A stretch of 64,000 nt of DNA. It comes from Pollutimonas sp963712655 (lineage in GTDB: Bacteria; Pseudomonadota; Gammaproteobacteria; Burkholderiales; Burkholderiaceae_B). A model generated the notes under the pieces. It saw nothing but the letters and a program-made list of their open reading frames with translations. It did no database searches and was not told where the DNA came from. A program made the translations under genes and the position numbers. Shown one piece after another: positions 34,415 through 42,651 of the stretch; position 1 is the first letter of the stretch, and each line of letters starts with the position of its first letter. The DNA is taken from NCBI GenBank assembly GCA_963712655.1, contig CAVQIT010000008.1, forward strand, positions 868,001 through 932,000, given 5' to 3'.

Positions 34415-35410
34415 TCAGCCGGCCTTGGCGCCCGATTGCTTGATGACGTCTGTCCATTTCACCAGTTCGCTCTTGATGAAAGCGCTGAATTCGCCCGGTG
34501 TATTGCTGAGCCTGTCTATTCCCTGTGCCGCAAACGCATTTTGTACATCCTGGTCGGCCAGCACTGTCCGCAACTGGCTATTCAATGTCGCGATTGCTGC
34601 GGCCGGCGTACCCGCGGGAGCCACGATTCCATACCAGGCGCTTGCTTCGAATCCCGGCAATGTTTCACCGAAAGTAGGCACGTTTGGCAGTGTCGCGGAT
34701 CGTTTGGCGCCGGTCAGGGCGATTGCGTTCAACCTGCCGCTCTTGGCATGATCCACGATAGATGGAATCGCTACCGCGATCAGCGGAACCTGGCCGCCCA
34801 GAATGTCGGTGACAGCCGGACCCGCTCCGCGATATGGCACCTGGAGCAAATTGATGCCGGCCTGGATGTTCAGCAGGGCCATCGCCAAGCCGGCGGTGGA
34901 GCCCACGCCGGGAGAAGCAAAAGATAGAGTGCCCGGCTTGGAGCGGGCCAAGTCAATAACGTCGGACAGTGTCTTGACGGGCAAGGATGGATGGGCCAGC
35001 AGGACATTGGGTGTCGCCCCGACCAGAGTGACAGGAGCGAAATCACGCACCGGATCGTAGCGCAACTGGGAATACAGGCCGGGATTCAGCGCCAATTGGG
35101 CGCTGCCGGGCAGCAGCAGCGTATAGCCGTCGGCGGGCGCTCGCGCGACGATCTCGGTGCCTATTATTCCTCCGGCTCCTCCCTTATTCTCCACGATTAT
35201 GCGGCGGCCGGCGATCGTCAGCATTTTCTCGCTGATGAGACGCGCCATGAAATCCGTGGTGCCGCCGGGAGGGAAGGGTACGATGAGACGAATGGGCCGT
35301 GTCGAGTCTGCCTGCCCGAGGGCCTGCGCCCGCAATGGGAAAGTGCTTGCAAGCCCATAGGCGCCGGCCGCAAGTAAGGCTCTGCGGCGTGACCGGAAAG
35401 AAATACTCAT
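34415..35410 (-). CDS. Bug-type receptor, last gene of the block C operon
   Basis: A 331-residue Bug/TctC protein. The leader MSISFRSRRRALLAAGAYGL has a twin-arginine-like start (SRRRALLA), so Tat export is possible. Then come RPIRLIVPFPPGGTTDFMA, VENKGGAGGIIGTEIVA and PADGYTLLLPG, all family hallmarks. It lies 51 bases after the MmgE/PrpD gene on the same strand, likely the tail of the nine-gene CoA operon. This operon already contains another Bug gene, so two receptors may serve related ligands. Confidence 0.92.
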   Translation of the reverse strand: MSISFRSRRRALLAAGAYGLASTFPLRAQALGQADSTRPIRLIVPFPPGGTTDFMARLISEKMLTIAGRRIIVENKGGAGGIIGTEIVARAPADGYTLLLPGSAQLALNPGLYSQLRYDPVRDFAPVTLVGATPNVLLAHPSLPVKTLSDVIDLARSKPGTLSFASPGVGSTAGLAMALLNIQAGINLLQVPYRGAGPAVTDILGGQVPLIAVAIPSIVDHAKSGRLNAIALTGAKRSATLPNVPTFGETLPGFEASAWYGIVAPAGTPAAAIATLNSQLRTVLADQDVQNAFAAQGIDRLSNTPGEFSAFIKSELVKWTDVIKQSGAKAG

Positions 35411-35461
35411 GTCTTCTCCTGTTGATAATAATTTGGTTCCCGCCCCGCCGCGCGGCCGCGT

Positions 35462-36826
35462 TTAACGGGACAGCGCATCCAGTAGCCCCTGGCAATCAGG
35501 CGCCTGGGCCAGGGTTCGGATTTGCCGCAGCGCGTGATCCGTGCGAACTTGCCCGAGCAGGGCTTGGGCGCAATCGGTAAATTTGGCGTCGAGTTCGCCG
35601 GGGGTGAGAGGCGAACTGGGCGAGCCGGGCGTTTCTTCGATTCTGGCACTGAATACGCCGCGCCGCGTTTCTATCCGCACGTCGTTGTAGCCTATGGTCG
35701 AAGACCAGCGGCGTTCATCCGGTATGCGGTATCGATGGACCCGGGCAAGCAGCGCCTGCGCCGCCGGCCGTTGCACCATGGCGTCGGTGAAGGTCTCCAT
35801 GGAGATATGTCCATCCAGTACCGCCGCGGCCGCTGTGTATTCGACGCTGAACTTGCCGCCGAGTCCGGTCGTTGGAATATCGTCCCGCAGGCCGCCGTCC
35901 GAGCCGGGAGGAAAGCCGATGGCTATGCTCTCGACTTCCTGCGCCGTGATGCCGTGCTGGGCGATCAGTGTCAACAACGCGCTTAACGGCCTGTGACTGC
36001 AGTAGCAGCATGGCCAGCGCTTCATGAAAATACCCGGTTCTACAATTTCCCAAGGCGCGGCCAATGTTTCGAGCAAGCCCTTGAGCGGTACCGCGCCTTC
36101 GCCTCCATAAGTCGCCAGCACGCTGGTTTCGCCATCGAAAATAGTGGTATTCGCTGTGAAGCCGGCACGGGCCAATAATGCCGCCGTGACGGCGCAGCGC
36201 GCCGCATGGCCGGCATTGAACGGTTTGGTCATGGTTCCGAAGTTCGCAACCAGGCCCGAGGTTTGCGAAGCTGCGATGCCCCATGCATGGGCTGTTTGCA
36301 GGGCATTCAGCCGCAGCAGCCGTGCCACAGCAGCCGTTGCGCCGAATATTCCTATGGTGGAGGTGGGATGCCAGCCACGGACGTAATGACCGAAGCCCGC
36401 GGCCGGGCCGAGCTTTCCGGAGACTTCGATGCCGATCGCATAGGCGGCGATTAGATCCGCGCCGCTGGCCTTGGCCGGTCCCGCCACCGCCAATGCAGCG
36501 GGAAGCACAGTCGTGCTTGGGTGCCCGCGCTGGGTGGGCAGATTGTCGTCGAAGTCGAGCGCATGAGTGGCGATGGCATTGACGAAAGCGGCATCTGCCA
36601 TCGTTCCCCGGCGCTGCGTACCCCATAGTCCGGCCGATTCGCCGCCGGCGGCCGCATCCTGGATCGACGCCGCCGCGATGGTGGACACCGGTTCGCCGAC
36701 GCCGGCAAGTGCGCACCCCAACGTGTCGACCATGGCCGCCTGTGCCGCGGACCACACTTTCTCGGGAATGTCGGCAGTGTCGTATGACACGACAAATGAG
36801 GCGAGTGTGGCGGTCAGGCTGCTCAT
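35462..36826 (-). CDS. MmgE/PrpD-family protein (2-methylcitrate dehydratase-like)
   Basis: A 454-residue protein of normal family length. Typical segments are AAMVDTLGCALAGVGEP near the start, FVNAIATHALDFDDNLPTQRGHPST (conserved H-x-x-D-F-D-D) and GHAARCAVTAALLARAGFTA. MmgE/PrpD enzymes dehydrate 2-methylcitrate or itaconate-type tricarboxylates, and cis-aconitate decarboxylase shares the fold. The ATG overlaps the DUF35 stop (ATGA). In this operon it probably acts on a branched polycarboxylate before or after CoA activation (inference). Confidence 0.9.
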   Translation of the reverse strand: MSSLTATLASFVVSYDTADIPEKVWSAAQAAMVDTLGCALAGVGEPVSTIAAASIQDAAAGGESAGLWGTQRRGTMADAAFVNAIATHALDFDDNLPTQRGHPSTTVLPAALAVAGPAKASGADLIAAYAIGIEVSGKLGPAAGFGHYVRGWHPTSTIGIFGATAAVARLLRLNALQTAHAWGIAASQTSGLVANFGTMTKPFNAGHAARCAVTAALLARAGFTANTTIFDGETSVLATYGGEGAVPLKGLLETLAAPWEIVEPGIFMKRWPCCYCSHRPLSALLTLIAQHGITAQEVESIAIGFPPGSDGGLRDDIPTTGLGGKFSVEYTAAAAVLDGHISMETFTDAMVQRPAAQALLARVHRYRIPDERRWSSTIGYNDVRIETRRGVFSARIEETPGSPSSPLTPGELDAKFTDCAQALLGQVRTDHALRQIRTLAQAPDCQGLLDALSR

Positions 36827-37260
36827 GAGCGGCCCTCGTTCGGGCTGATCAGGCGGAATTTGGGGATGGTGATTTCCGGCGTGACGGCATCAAAGACCGC
36901 TTCGATCCTGTCGCCTACGCGCACGTCGTCGTTGTCCACGCCAACGATGTTGCTGTAGATACGCGGCCCTTCGTCCAGTTGGACCAGTGCTACGTTATAG
37001 GGGAGGTCCGGCGCGAATGCCTTGTTGTACAACTGGTAGAAAACGATGTACGAAAACACTTCGCCGCGGCCCGACAGGTCTACCCATTTGGCATCGTATG
37101 AAAGACATTCCGGGCAGACAAACGAAATGGGGAAGCGTATGTGGCCGCAATCCGAGCAGCATTGCATGCGCAGCTTGCCGCGCTTGGCTCCATCCCAGAA
37201 TTCCCTGTTTTCGTCTGTGATGGTGGGCAAAGGCTTCAGGTAGGGGGTGATATCCGTCAT
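36823..37260 (-). CDS. Zn-ribbon / OB-fold protein (DUF35), partner of the thiolase-fold protein
   Basis: A 145-residue protein from ATG 37260. The zinc ribbon is MQCCSDCGHIRFPISFVCPEC (two C-x2-C pairs), followed by an OB-fold (WVDLSGRGEVFSYIVFYQLY, PYNVALVQLDEGPRIYSNIVG). DUF35 proteins such as ChsH2 and BbsA form complexes with thiolase-fold enzymes and are often needed for their activity. The neighbouring upstream gene, 10 bases away, encodes exactly such a protein. It overlaps the MmgE/PrpD gene by four bases. Confidence 0.92.
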   Translation of the reverse strand: MTDITPYLKPLPTITDENREFWDGAKRGKLRMQCCSDCGHIRFPISFVCPECLSYDAKWVDLSGRGEVFSYIVFYQLYNKAFAPDLPYNVALVQLDEGPRIYSNIVGVDNDDVRVGDRIEAVFDAVTPEITIPKFRLISPNEGRS

Positions 37261-37270
37261 AGTTGTTTCC

Positions 37271-38416
37271 CTAAGCTTTACACAGGATAGTTGCGTTGGC
37301 ATTGTTCAAAGGCCGGCCCCGGCCTGTCACCAGGCAGACTTCGGCGTCTTGGACTTGCCGTTCGCCGCCCTGCCCGCGCATTTGCCGCACACCTTCCAAG
37401 AGATGCAGCCAGCCTTCCATATAGGAATCCGACAGATTGCCGCCGGATGTATTGACGGGCAGATCGCCGCCCAGCTGGATGCGTCCGCCCTCTACGAAAG
37501 CGCCGGATTCGCCGGGTTTGCAAAAACCGGCGTGTTCCAGCCAGAGCAATACGCTGATGGTGAAGTTGTCATAAAGCTGCGCTACATCGATATCCGCGGG
37601 ACCGACGCCGGCCATGCGATAGGCGGCATCCACCGCATCTTTCTGGTGGGGCGCATACCACCAGTCCGGGCGTTCCATGTTTTGCGTGGTATAGCCCTGG
37701 CCGACGCCGCTGATGTGCACAAGCGGTTGCTTCAAGTCCCGCGCGCGCTCGGTACTGGTAACGATCAGGCAGACACCGCCGTCGGACTTCAGGCAGCAAT
37801 CCAGAAGCTTCAGCGGCTTGACGATCCAGCGCGAATTCTGATGATCGTCGATGGTGATCGGCTTGCGCATGGCGGCGGCGGGGTTCAGGGAGGCGTGCCG
37901 GCGGCAGGCGACGGCCACTTCGGCCAACTGCCGGCTGGTCGTTCCGTACAGCGCCATATGGCGCGATGCGGTGATCGCGCTATTTGCCGCGGCCGAAATA
38001 TACCCCCATATGTCCCAGGAATCGGTCCATCCGGACGTGCGGTCGAAGCGAAACCCTCCTGTTGCCGCCGTGTCGCCAAACACACAGGCGACGTGAGTGG
38101 CAAGTCCGTGGGTAATCGCCATCGCGGCCTGATGCACCAGAGCGCCCGCGGTGGCCCCGCCCAGCATCATGGTTCCGGTGAAACGGGGGTTGATGCCCAG
38201 CGTTTCGCCCAGGCGCAGATAATTCCATGCGCCTTCCGGCGTGGTCGTGCCGGGCATGGTGAGCAGCCCATCGATTTGCCCCTTCTTCAGTCCGCAGTCA
38301 TCCAGCGCCCGCTTGAATGCCTCGACTTGAAGAGAGAGCGGCGAGGAGCCGGGTACTTTACCTTGCTCGGAGGCGCCGATGCCGGCGATCGAGGCTTTGT
38401 TCTTTAACGTATCCAT
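37271..38416 (-). CDS. Thiolase-superfamily protein without the nucleophilic Cys (Ltp2-like, probable aldolase)
   Basis: A 381-residue protein from ATG 38416 (MDTLKNKASIAGIGASEQGK). Overall fold markers of SCPx-type thiolases are present. The N-terminal loop that normally carries the acylated Cys reads MMLGGATAGALVHQAAMAI, with no Cys. The C-terminal loop reads NTSGGNLSDSYMEGW instead of GG-x-GHP-x-G-x-S-G, so the thiolase His/Cys pair is also missing, while a Tyr sits in its place. This is the pattern of Ltp2-type enzymes that, with a DUF35 partner, cleave beta-hydroxyacyl-CoAs by retro-aldol reaction. The DUF35 gene follows by 10 bases. No gene for a hydroxyacyl-CoA dehydrogenase is in the operon, in agreement. 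Confidence 0.82.
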   Translation of the reverse strand: MDTLKNKASIAGIGASEQGKVPGSSPLSLQVEAFKRALDDCGLKKGQIDGLLTMPGTTTPEGAWNYLRLGETLGINPRFTGTMMLGGATAGALVHQAAMAITHGLATHVACVFGDTAATGGFRFDRTSGWTDSWDIWGYISAAANSAITASRHMALYGTTSRQLAEVAVACRRHASLNPAAAMRKPITIDDHQNSRWIVKPLKLLDCCLKSDGGVCLIVTSTERARDLKQPLVHISGVGQGYTTQNMERPDWWYAPHQKDAVDAAYRMAGVGPADIDVAQLYDNFTISVLLWLEHAGFCKPGESGAFVEGGRIQLGGDLPVNTSGGNLSDSYMEGWLHLLEGVRQMRGQGGERQVQDAEVCLVTGRGRPLNNANATILCKA

Positions 38417-38423
38417 AAGCGCC

Positions 38424-39434
38424 CTACTGAGTGATGCCGGCGTGGGCAACGATGGTGCCCCATTTGACAAATTCTGTGCCGATCAGCTTTCCGAATGCGT
38501 CGGGGGTGCCGCCCTCGGGATCCTGGCCTTGCGCTATCCAGAACTTCCTGACATCGTTCATTTGAACGACATTGTTGATGGCGGTATTGAGCTTGTTCAC
38601 GATTTCCCGGGGCGTGCCGGCCGGCGCCACCACACCCCAAAAGACCGATGCTTCATAGCCGGGCAGCCCTAGTTCGGCGATGGTGGGAGTATCCGGCATC
38701 GACTGCGAGCGTTTTGCGCCTGTTACCGCCAGCGCCCGTACCTTTCCGGACTGCACCGTGGCGACGGTGCCGCCCAGGCCGGCGAACGTTACGTCCAGCC
38801 GACCCGCGTAAAGGTCTACATTCATCTGCGACTGCCCGCGATAAGGCACGTGGGCCATATCGACTTGACGCATTTTTTTCCACAGTTCGCCCGCCAGATG
38901 CCCTACGCTGCCCACGCCCGGTGTGCCGTAGGAAAGCTGGCCCGGAGCGGCGCGCACGCGCTTGAGCAAGTCATCGAGCGAGGTGATGGGCGAGGCGGTG
39001 GGGACAACGACGGCATACTGCGAAGACGCCAATTGTCCAATGGGCGCGAAGCTTTTGACAGGATCGTAGGGCACCTTCGTTACATGCGGCCCGGTGGCCA
39101 ATGCGCCGGTATTGGCCAGCAGCAGTGTGTATCCATCGGGCGCGGACGATGCGGCGCTGCTCGCCGCGAGCGTTCCGCCAGCGCCGGGCCGGTATTCGGG
39201 CACCACGCTTTGGCCCAGCAAGTGCGTCAGTTGCTCGCATAAGGGCCTGACAATGACATCGCTGGTGCCGCCGGGCGAGAACGGAACCAGTATGCGTATG
39301 GTTCGTTCGGGATAGGACTGCGCCCATGCATGGCCGTTGAGCATCAGCATGCCGGCCGCCGTCAGCATGGCCAGGTGTTTTCTTATACGCCGAGGCCGGC
39401 GGGAAGGGCGGCTGGAAAGAGAATAAGTAGTCAT
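38424..39434 (-). CDS. Bug-type receptor inside the block C operon
   Basis: A 336-residue Bug protein from ATG 39434; the large upstream extension of the frame is a shadow of the acyl-CoA dehydrogenase gene. The N-terminus is basic (SSRPSRRPRRIRKHLAM), followed by a hydrophobic leader ending GHAWAQS. Family motifs RTIRILVPFSPGGTSDVIV and SAPDGYTLLLAN follow. Its ATG overlaps the dehydrogenase stop by one base (TGATG) and it is 7 bases from the thiolase-fold gene, so import and degradation genes are translated together. Confidence 0.92.
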   Translation of the reverse strand: MTTYSLSSRPSRRPRRIRKHLAMLTAAGMLMLNGHAWAQSYPERTIRILVPFSPGGTSDVIVRPLCEQLTHLLGQSVVPEYRPGAGGTLAASSAASSAPDGYTLLLANTGALATGPHVTKVPYDPVKSFAPIGQLASSQYAVVVPTASPITSLDDLLKRVRAAPGQLSYGTPGVGSVGHLAGELWKKMRQVDMAHVPYRGQSQMNVDLYAGRLDVTFAGLGGTVATVQSGKVRALAVTGAKRSQSMPDTPTIAELGLPGYEASVFWGVVAPAGTPREIVNKLNTAINNVVQMNDVRKFWIAQGQDPEGGTPDAFGKLIGTEFVKWGTIVAHAGITQ

Positions 39435-40585
39435 CAGTCGTTGCGTCCAAGCAGGCTGCGGGCAATGAGCATGCGCTGCATTTCCGACGTACCGTCGCCC
39501 ACTCGATAGTGCCGGATATCGCGATAGAACCGTTCCACCGGAAATCCTTTGACGATACCCATGCCGCCATGTATCTGCACGGCCCGGTCGGCAATGCGTC
39601 CGACCATTTCGGAGCAATGCAGCTTGGCCATATTCGGTCGCGCACCGACATCTTCGCCCTGCTCCAGGGCCTGCAGCGTGCCATAGGTCAATGCGCGCGC
39701 GGCGGTCAATTCCGTTGCCGAGTCCGCGATCATCCATTGGATTGCCTGCCGCGACGCCAGGGGCTTGCCAAAGGTATGGCGTGTCTTGGCGTGCTCCACG
39801 GACATTTCGATGAGACGATCGGAGGTGCCGATGCAGGAGGAGGAAACGCATAGCCGTCCTTCCGCCAAGCCCCCCATTGCGACCGCGAATCCATTGCCGA
39901 CTTCGCCCAGCACCGCCGAATCATCCAGCGCGCAATCATTGAAGGTCAGTTCGGCAAGTTTTATCATTGCCGAACCCATTGTCGTATCGACGCGCGATAC
40001 TTCGAATCCAGGCGTGCCTTTTTCGACGACGAAGGCGGTAATGCCGCCGCGTGCCCGTTTTACGGGGTCGGTAACCGCCAGGACGACGATGAAGTCGGCG
40101 CTATGGCCGCCGCTGATCCAATGCTTCCTGCCGTTCAATACCCAGCGGCCGTCGCGCCGCTCAGCGCGTGTGCGCATGGATGCGGAGTCCGAACCGGCTT
40201 CGGGTTCGGTCAAGGCGAAAGCGCCCCGCCGTTTTCCTTCGGTTACGCCCGTCAAGTATTTTTGCTGTTGTTCCGGCGTTCCCAGGCGGGCAATGGCGGA
40301 AGGCGCGATTCCGCTGGAAGAGGAAACCAATAAGGTGAATACGCGATGCACTCTGCTCAATTCCTCGAGCACCAGGCAATATTCCGCCAGGCCCGAGGCC
40401 ATGCCTCCGTTCGCTTCGGGCAGCCGCATCCCAAGATATCCGCCGCTGGCAAGCAGAGGGATGACTTCCGCGGGCAATTCGTCGGTTTCGTCCATGCGCC
40501 TGGCCAGCGGCTCCAGATGTTCGGTGGCGAAGCGGCGCAACGCGCCGCGCATCTCTTCGATTTCGGGTCGGTGTGTAATGCTCAT
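39434..40585 (-). CDS. Acyl-CoA dehydrogenase
   Basis: A 383-residue flavoprotein. FAD and substrate motifs are GAFALTEPEAGSDSASM (~125-140) and RKHWISGGHSADFIVVLA; RADRAVQIHGGMGIVKGFP and ERFYRDIRHYRVGDGTSEMQR close the protein. The catalytic base position usually reads E-G-T and here reads D-G-T, a variation seen in some subfamilies. It introduces the alpha,beta double bond for the adjacent hydratase (8 bases away). The electron acceptor would be ETF, not encoded here. Confidence 0.92.
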   Translation of the reverse strand: MSITHRPEIEEMRGALRRFATEHLEPLARRMDETDELPAEVIPLLASGGYLGMRLPEANGGMASGLAEYCLVLEELSRVHRVFTLLVSSSSGIAPSAIARLGTPEQQQKYLTGVTEGKRRGAFALTEPEAGSDSASMRTRAERRDGRWVLNGRKHWISGGHSADFIVVLAVTDPVKRARGGITAFVVEKGTPGFEVSRVDTTMGSAMIKLAELTFNDCALDDSAVLGEVGNGFAVAMGGLAEGRLCVSSSCIGTSDRLIEMSVEHAKTRHTFGKPLASRQAIQWMIADSATELTAARALTYGTLQALEQGEDVGARPNMAKLHCSEMVGRIADRAVQIHGGMGIVKGFPVERFYRDIRHYRVGDGTSEMQRMLIARSLLGRND

Positions 40586-40593
40586 ATCAATTC

Positions 40594-41373
40594 CTAGAGA
40601 CTGCGATATATTGGTTTGCGTTTTTCGGCGAATGCCTTTCTTCCTTCAATGCGGTCCGCGCTGCTGTACAGCAGGCCGAACGCATAGCGCTCCATGGCCA
40701 GGCCGTGTTGCAGCGGTACATCCAATCCCTGGTAGGCGACCCGTTTGACAGCCCTGACGGCCAGCGGCGCATTGGCCGCGATGCGCAAGGCCATGGCGGT
40801 CGCTTCTTGCATTAATTCCGCTTGCGGCGTGACGCGGCTGACAAGACCGATGCGATGCGCTTCGGCGGCGTCGATCCGGTCGCCGGTCAGGAGCATTGCC
40901 ATGGCGTCCGACATGCCGATGGCGCGCACCAGCCGTTGTGTGCCGCCGCCGCCCGGGATGCTGCCCACTTTGACTTCGGAAAGCGCGAATGATGCGTTGT
41001 CCGAACACAGCCGGATATCGCAGGCCAGGGCAAGCTCCAGGCCGCCGCCCACCGCATAACCATTGATAGCGGCAATAATTGGTTTATCCACCAAGTGCAA
41101 ATCGCCCAGGAAGGTTGGCACTGGCTCGCCGCCATATTGCTGGCTGGCGAAACTGCGCTCCGATGGCAGCGATTTTTTCAGGTCCGAGCCAGTGCTGAAT
41201 GACCTGTCGCCCGCGCCGGTAATAATCGCCACGGCGATGCTGTCGTCGGTGATCAGCCTGCGCCACGCCGCGTGCATTTCCGCGCGCATGTCCAGGTCGA
41301 ACGAGTTGAGGGCTTCAGGCCTGTCCAATACGATCGTGGCTACGCCTTCGTGGACTTCGAATTTCAAGCTCAT
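40594..41373 (-). CDS. Enoyl-CoA hydratase
   Basis: A 259-residue crotonase. Visible are TGAGDRSFSTGSDLKKSLP (oxyanion loop), AAINGYAVGGGLELALACDIRLC and ASFALSEVKVGSIPGGGGTQRLVRAIG. The Glu within the GGGLELALACD helix and the downstream SEVKVG/PGGGGTQRL segment are as in active hydratases, although Ser-Glu at the second position should be checked against a structure. It would hydrate the enoyl-CoA made by the dehydrogenase and supply the beta-hydroxyacyl-CoA for the Ltp2-like enzyme. Confidence 0.92.
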   Translation of the reverse strand: MSLKFEVHEGVATIVLDRPEALNSFDLDMRAEMHAAWRRLITDDSIAVAIITGAGDRSFSTGSDLKKSLPSERSFASQQYGGEPVPTFLGDLHLVDKPIIAAINGYAVGGGLELALACDIRLCSDNASFALSEVKVGSIPGGGGTQRLVRAIGMSDAMAMLLTGDRIDAAEAHRIGLVSRVTPQAELMQEATAMALRIAANAPLAVRAVKRVAYQGLDVPLQHGLAMERYAFGLLYSSADRIEGRKAFAEKRKPIYRSL

Positions 41374-41430
41374 GTGATTTCCTGCTCTATAGCGGCGCGC
41401 CGATAGGCGGCCAGTTGAAAAAATGCCGTG

Positions 41431-42651
41431 CTAAATCAGAATCCGTTCCGCGATTAGATGATCGATGTCGCTGTCTTGCAGTCCCAGCCATTCCTTGCAC
41501 ACTTCCTGGGTATGCTGGCCCAGCAGCGGTGCGGGTTTGCGCAAGCGCGCCGGCGTCGCGGACAGGATCATGGGTGGCGTGCTGTGCAGGGTTTCTCCCA
41601 TTTCTTCGTGCGGCAGCCGCATCCAATGCCCGCGTGCGACCAGTTGGGGGTCGGTGATGACTTCGCCTGCATCCAGCACCACGCCGGCCGCAACACCGGC
41701 ATCTTGCAGCGCGGCCATCAGCGCGTGAGGCTCGCGAGAACTGGTCGCCGCGGCGATTTCGAGTTCGAGCGCATCAGCGTCATCAAGGCGGCCTTCGGCT
41801 GTCTGCCAGCGTGGTGTCGACAGCCACTGCGGTTGTTCCAGTACCCGAGACAGCGCACGCCACTGGCTGTCATCGCCGATGGCGATGGCAATCCAGCGAT
41901 CGTCGCCCTTGCAGGGAAAAACACCGTGCGGCGCCATGGCATCGTGGCGGTTGCCGATGCGGTTCCTGTTGACTCCGTTTACTGTCCAGTCCAGCACCGT
42001 CGGGCCAAGCAAGGCGGCGGAAGGCTCCAACTGGGCCACATCGATGAATTGACCTTCACCGGTGCGCCGAAGATGTCTTAATGCGGCCAGCAAGGCGAAG
42101 ACAGCGTGGCAGGGATTGGGGATGTGGTCGGGAAAGTTGGTGCCGGTCCCGGTCGGTTCGCGCCCGGGATGGCCGCTCAGGCGAAGCAGGCCGCTCATGG
42201 CATTGATCATGTGGCCATAGCCCAGGTAGTCGCGCTGCGGGCCGGTCGAACCGAGCAATGACATGGCGACATAGACAATATCGGGTTTGAATTGCTTCAC
42301 GTCATCGTAGCCAAGCCCGAAGCGCGACATGACGCCCGGGGTAAAGTTATTGATCACGATATCGGACTGGGCGATCATTTTCCGTGCCAGTTCGCGTGCG
42401 CGCGGCTCTTTCATATTCAGGGCCACACTGCGCTTGCTGGTATTGCGATCAGCGAAGTAGCCGCTGCGATTCAATCCGCTGATTTTGTCCTTGAAGGGAG
42501 GCATGAGCCGCAGCGTGTCGGGGCGTGTCGCGCTTTCCAGCTTGACGACGTCCGCACCCAGATCGGCCAGGATTTTCGTGGTGAAAGATCCCGCTCCTAT
42601 CCATGTGAAATCCGTAACTTTCACGCCATCCAGCGCACCTTTGGTACTCAT
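41431..42651 (-). CDS. CaiB/BaiF CoA-transferase, subunit with catalytic Asp
   Basis: A 406-residue family III transferase. It begins ALDGVKVTDFTWIGAGSFTTKILADLGADVVKLES. The central region GTGTNFPDHIPNPCHAVFALLAALRHLRRTGEGQFIDVAQ retains an Asp (FPDH) at the position of the catalytic residue. Its ATG overlaps the stop of the next CaiB gene (ATGA), suggesting a two-subunit enzyme like benzylsuccinate CoA-transferase BbsEF. It is followed by the enoyl-CoA hydratase after 57 bases. It would load CoA onto the pathway acid. Confidence 0.88.
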   Translation of the reverse strand: MSTKGALDGVKVTDFTWIGAGSFTTKILADLGADVVKLESATRPDTLRLMPPFKDKISGLNRSGYFADRNTSKRSVALNMKEPRARELARKMIAQSDIVINNFTPGVMSRFGLGYDDVKQFKPDIVYVAMSLLGSTGPQRDYLGYGHMINAMSGLLRLSGHPGREPTGTGTNFPDHIPNPCHAVFALLAALRHLRRTGEGQFIDVAQLEPSAALLGPTVLDWTVNGVNRNRIGNRHDAMAPHGVFPCKGDDRWIAIAIGDDSQWRALSRVLEQPQWLSTPRWQTAEGRLDDADALELEIAAATSSREPHALMAALQDAGVAAGVVLDAGEVITDPQLVARGHWMRLPHEEMGETLHSTPPMILSATPARLRKPAPLLGQHTQEVCKEWLGLQDSDIDHLIAERILI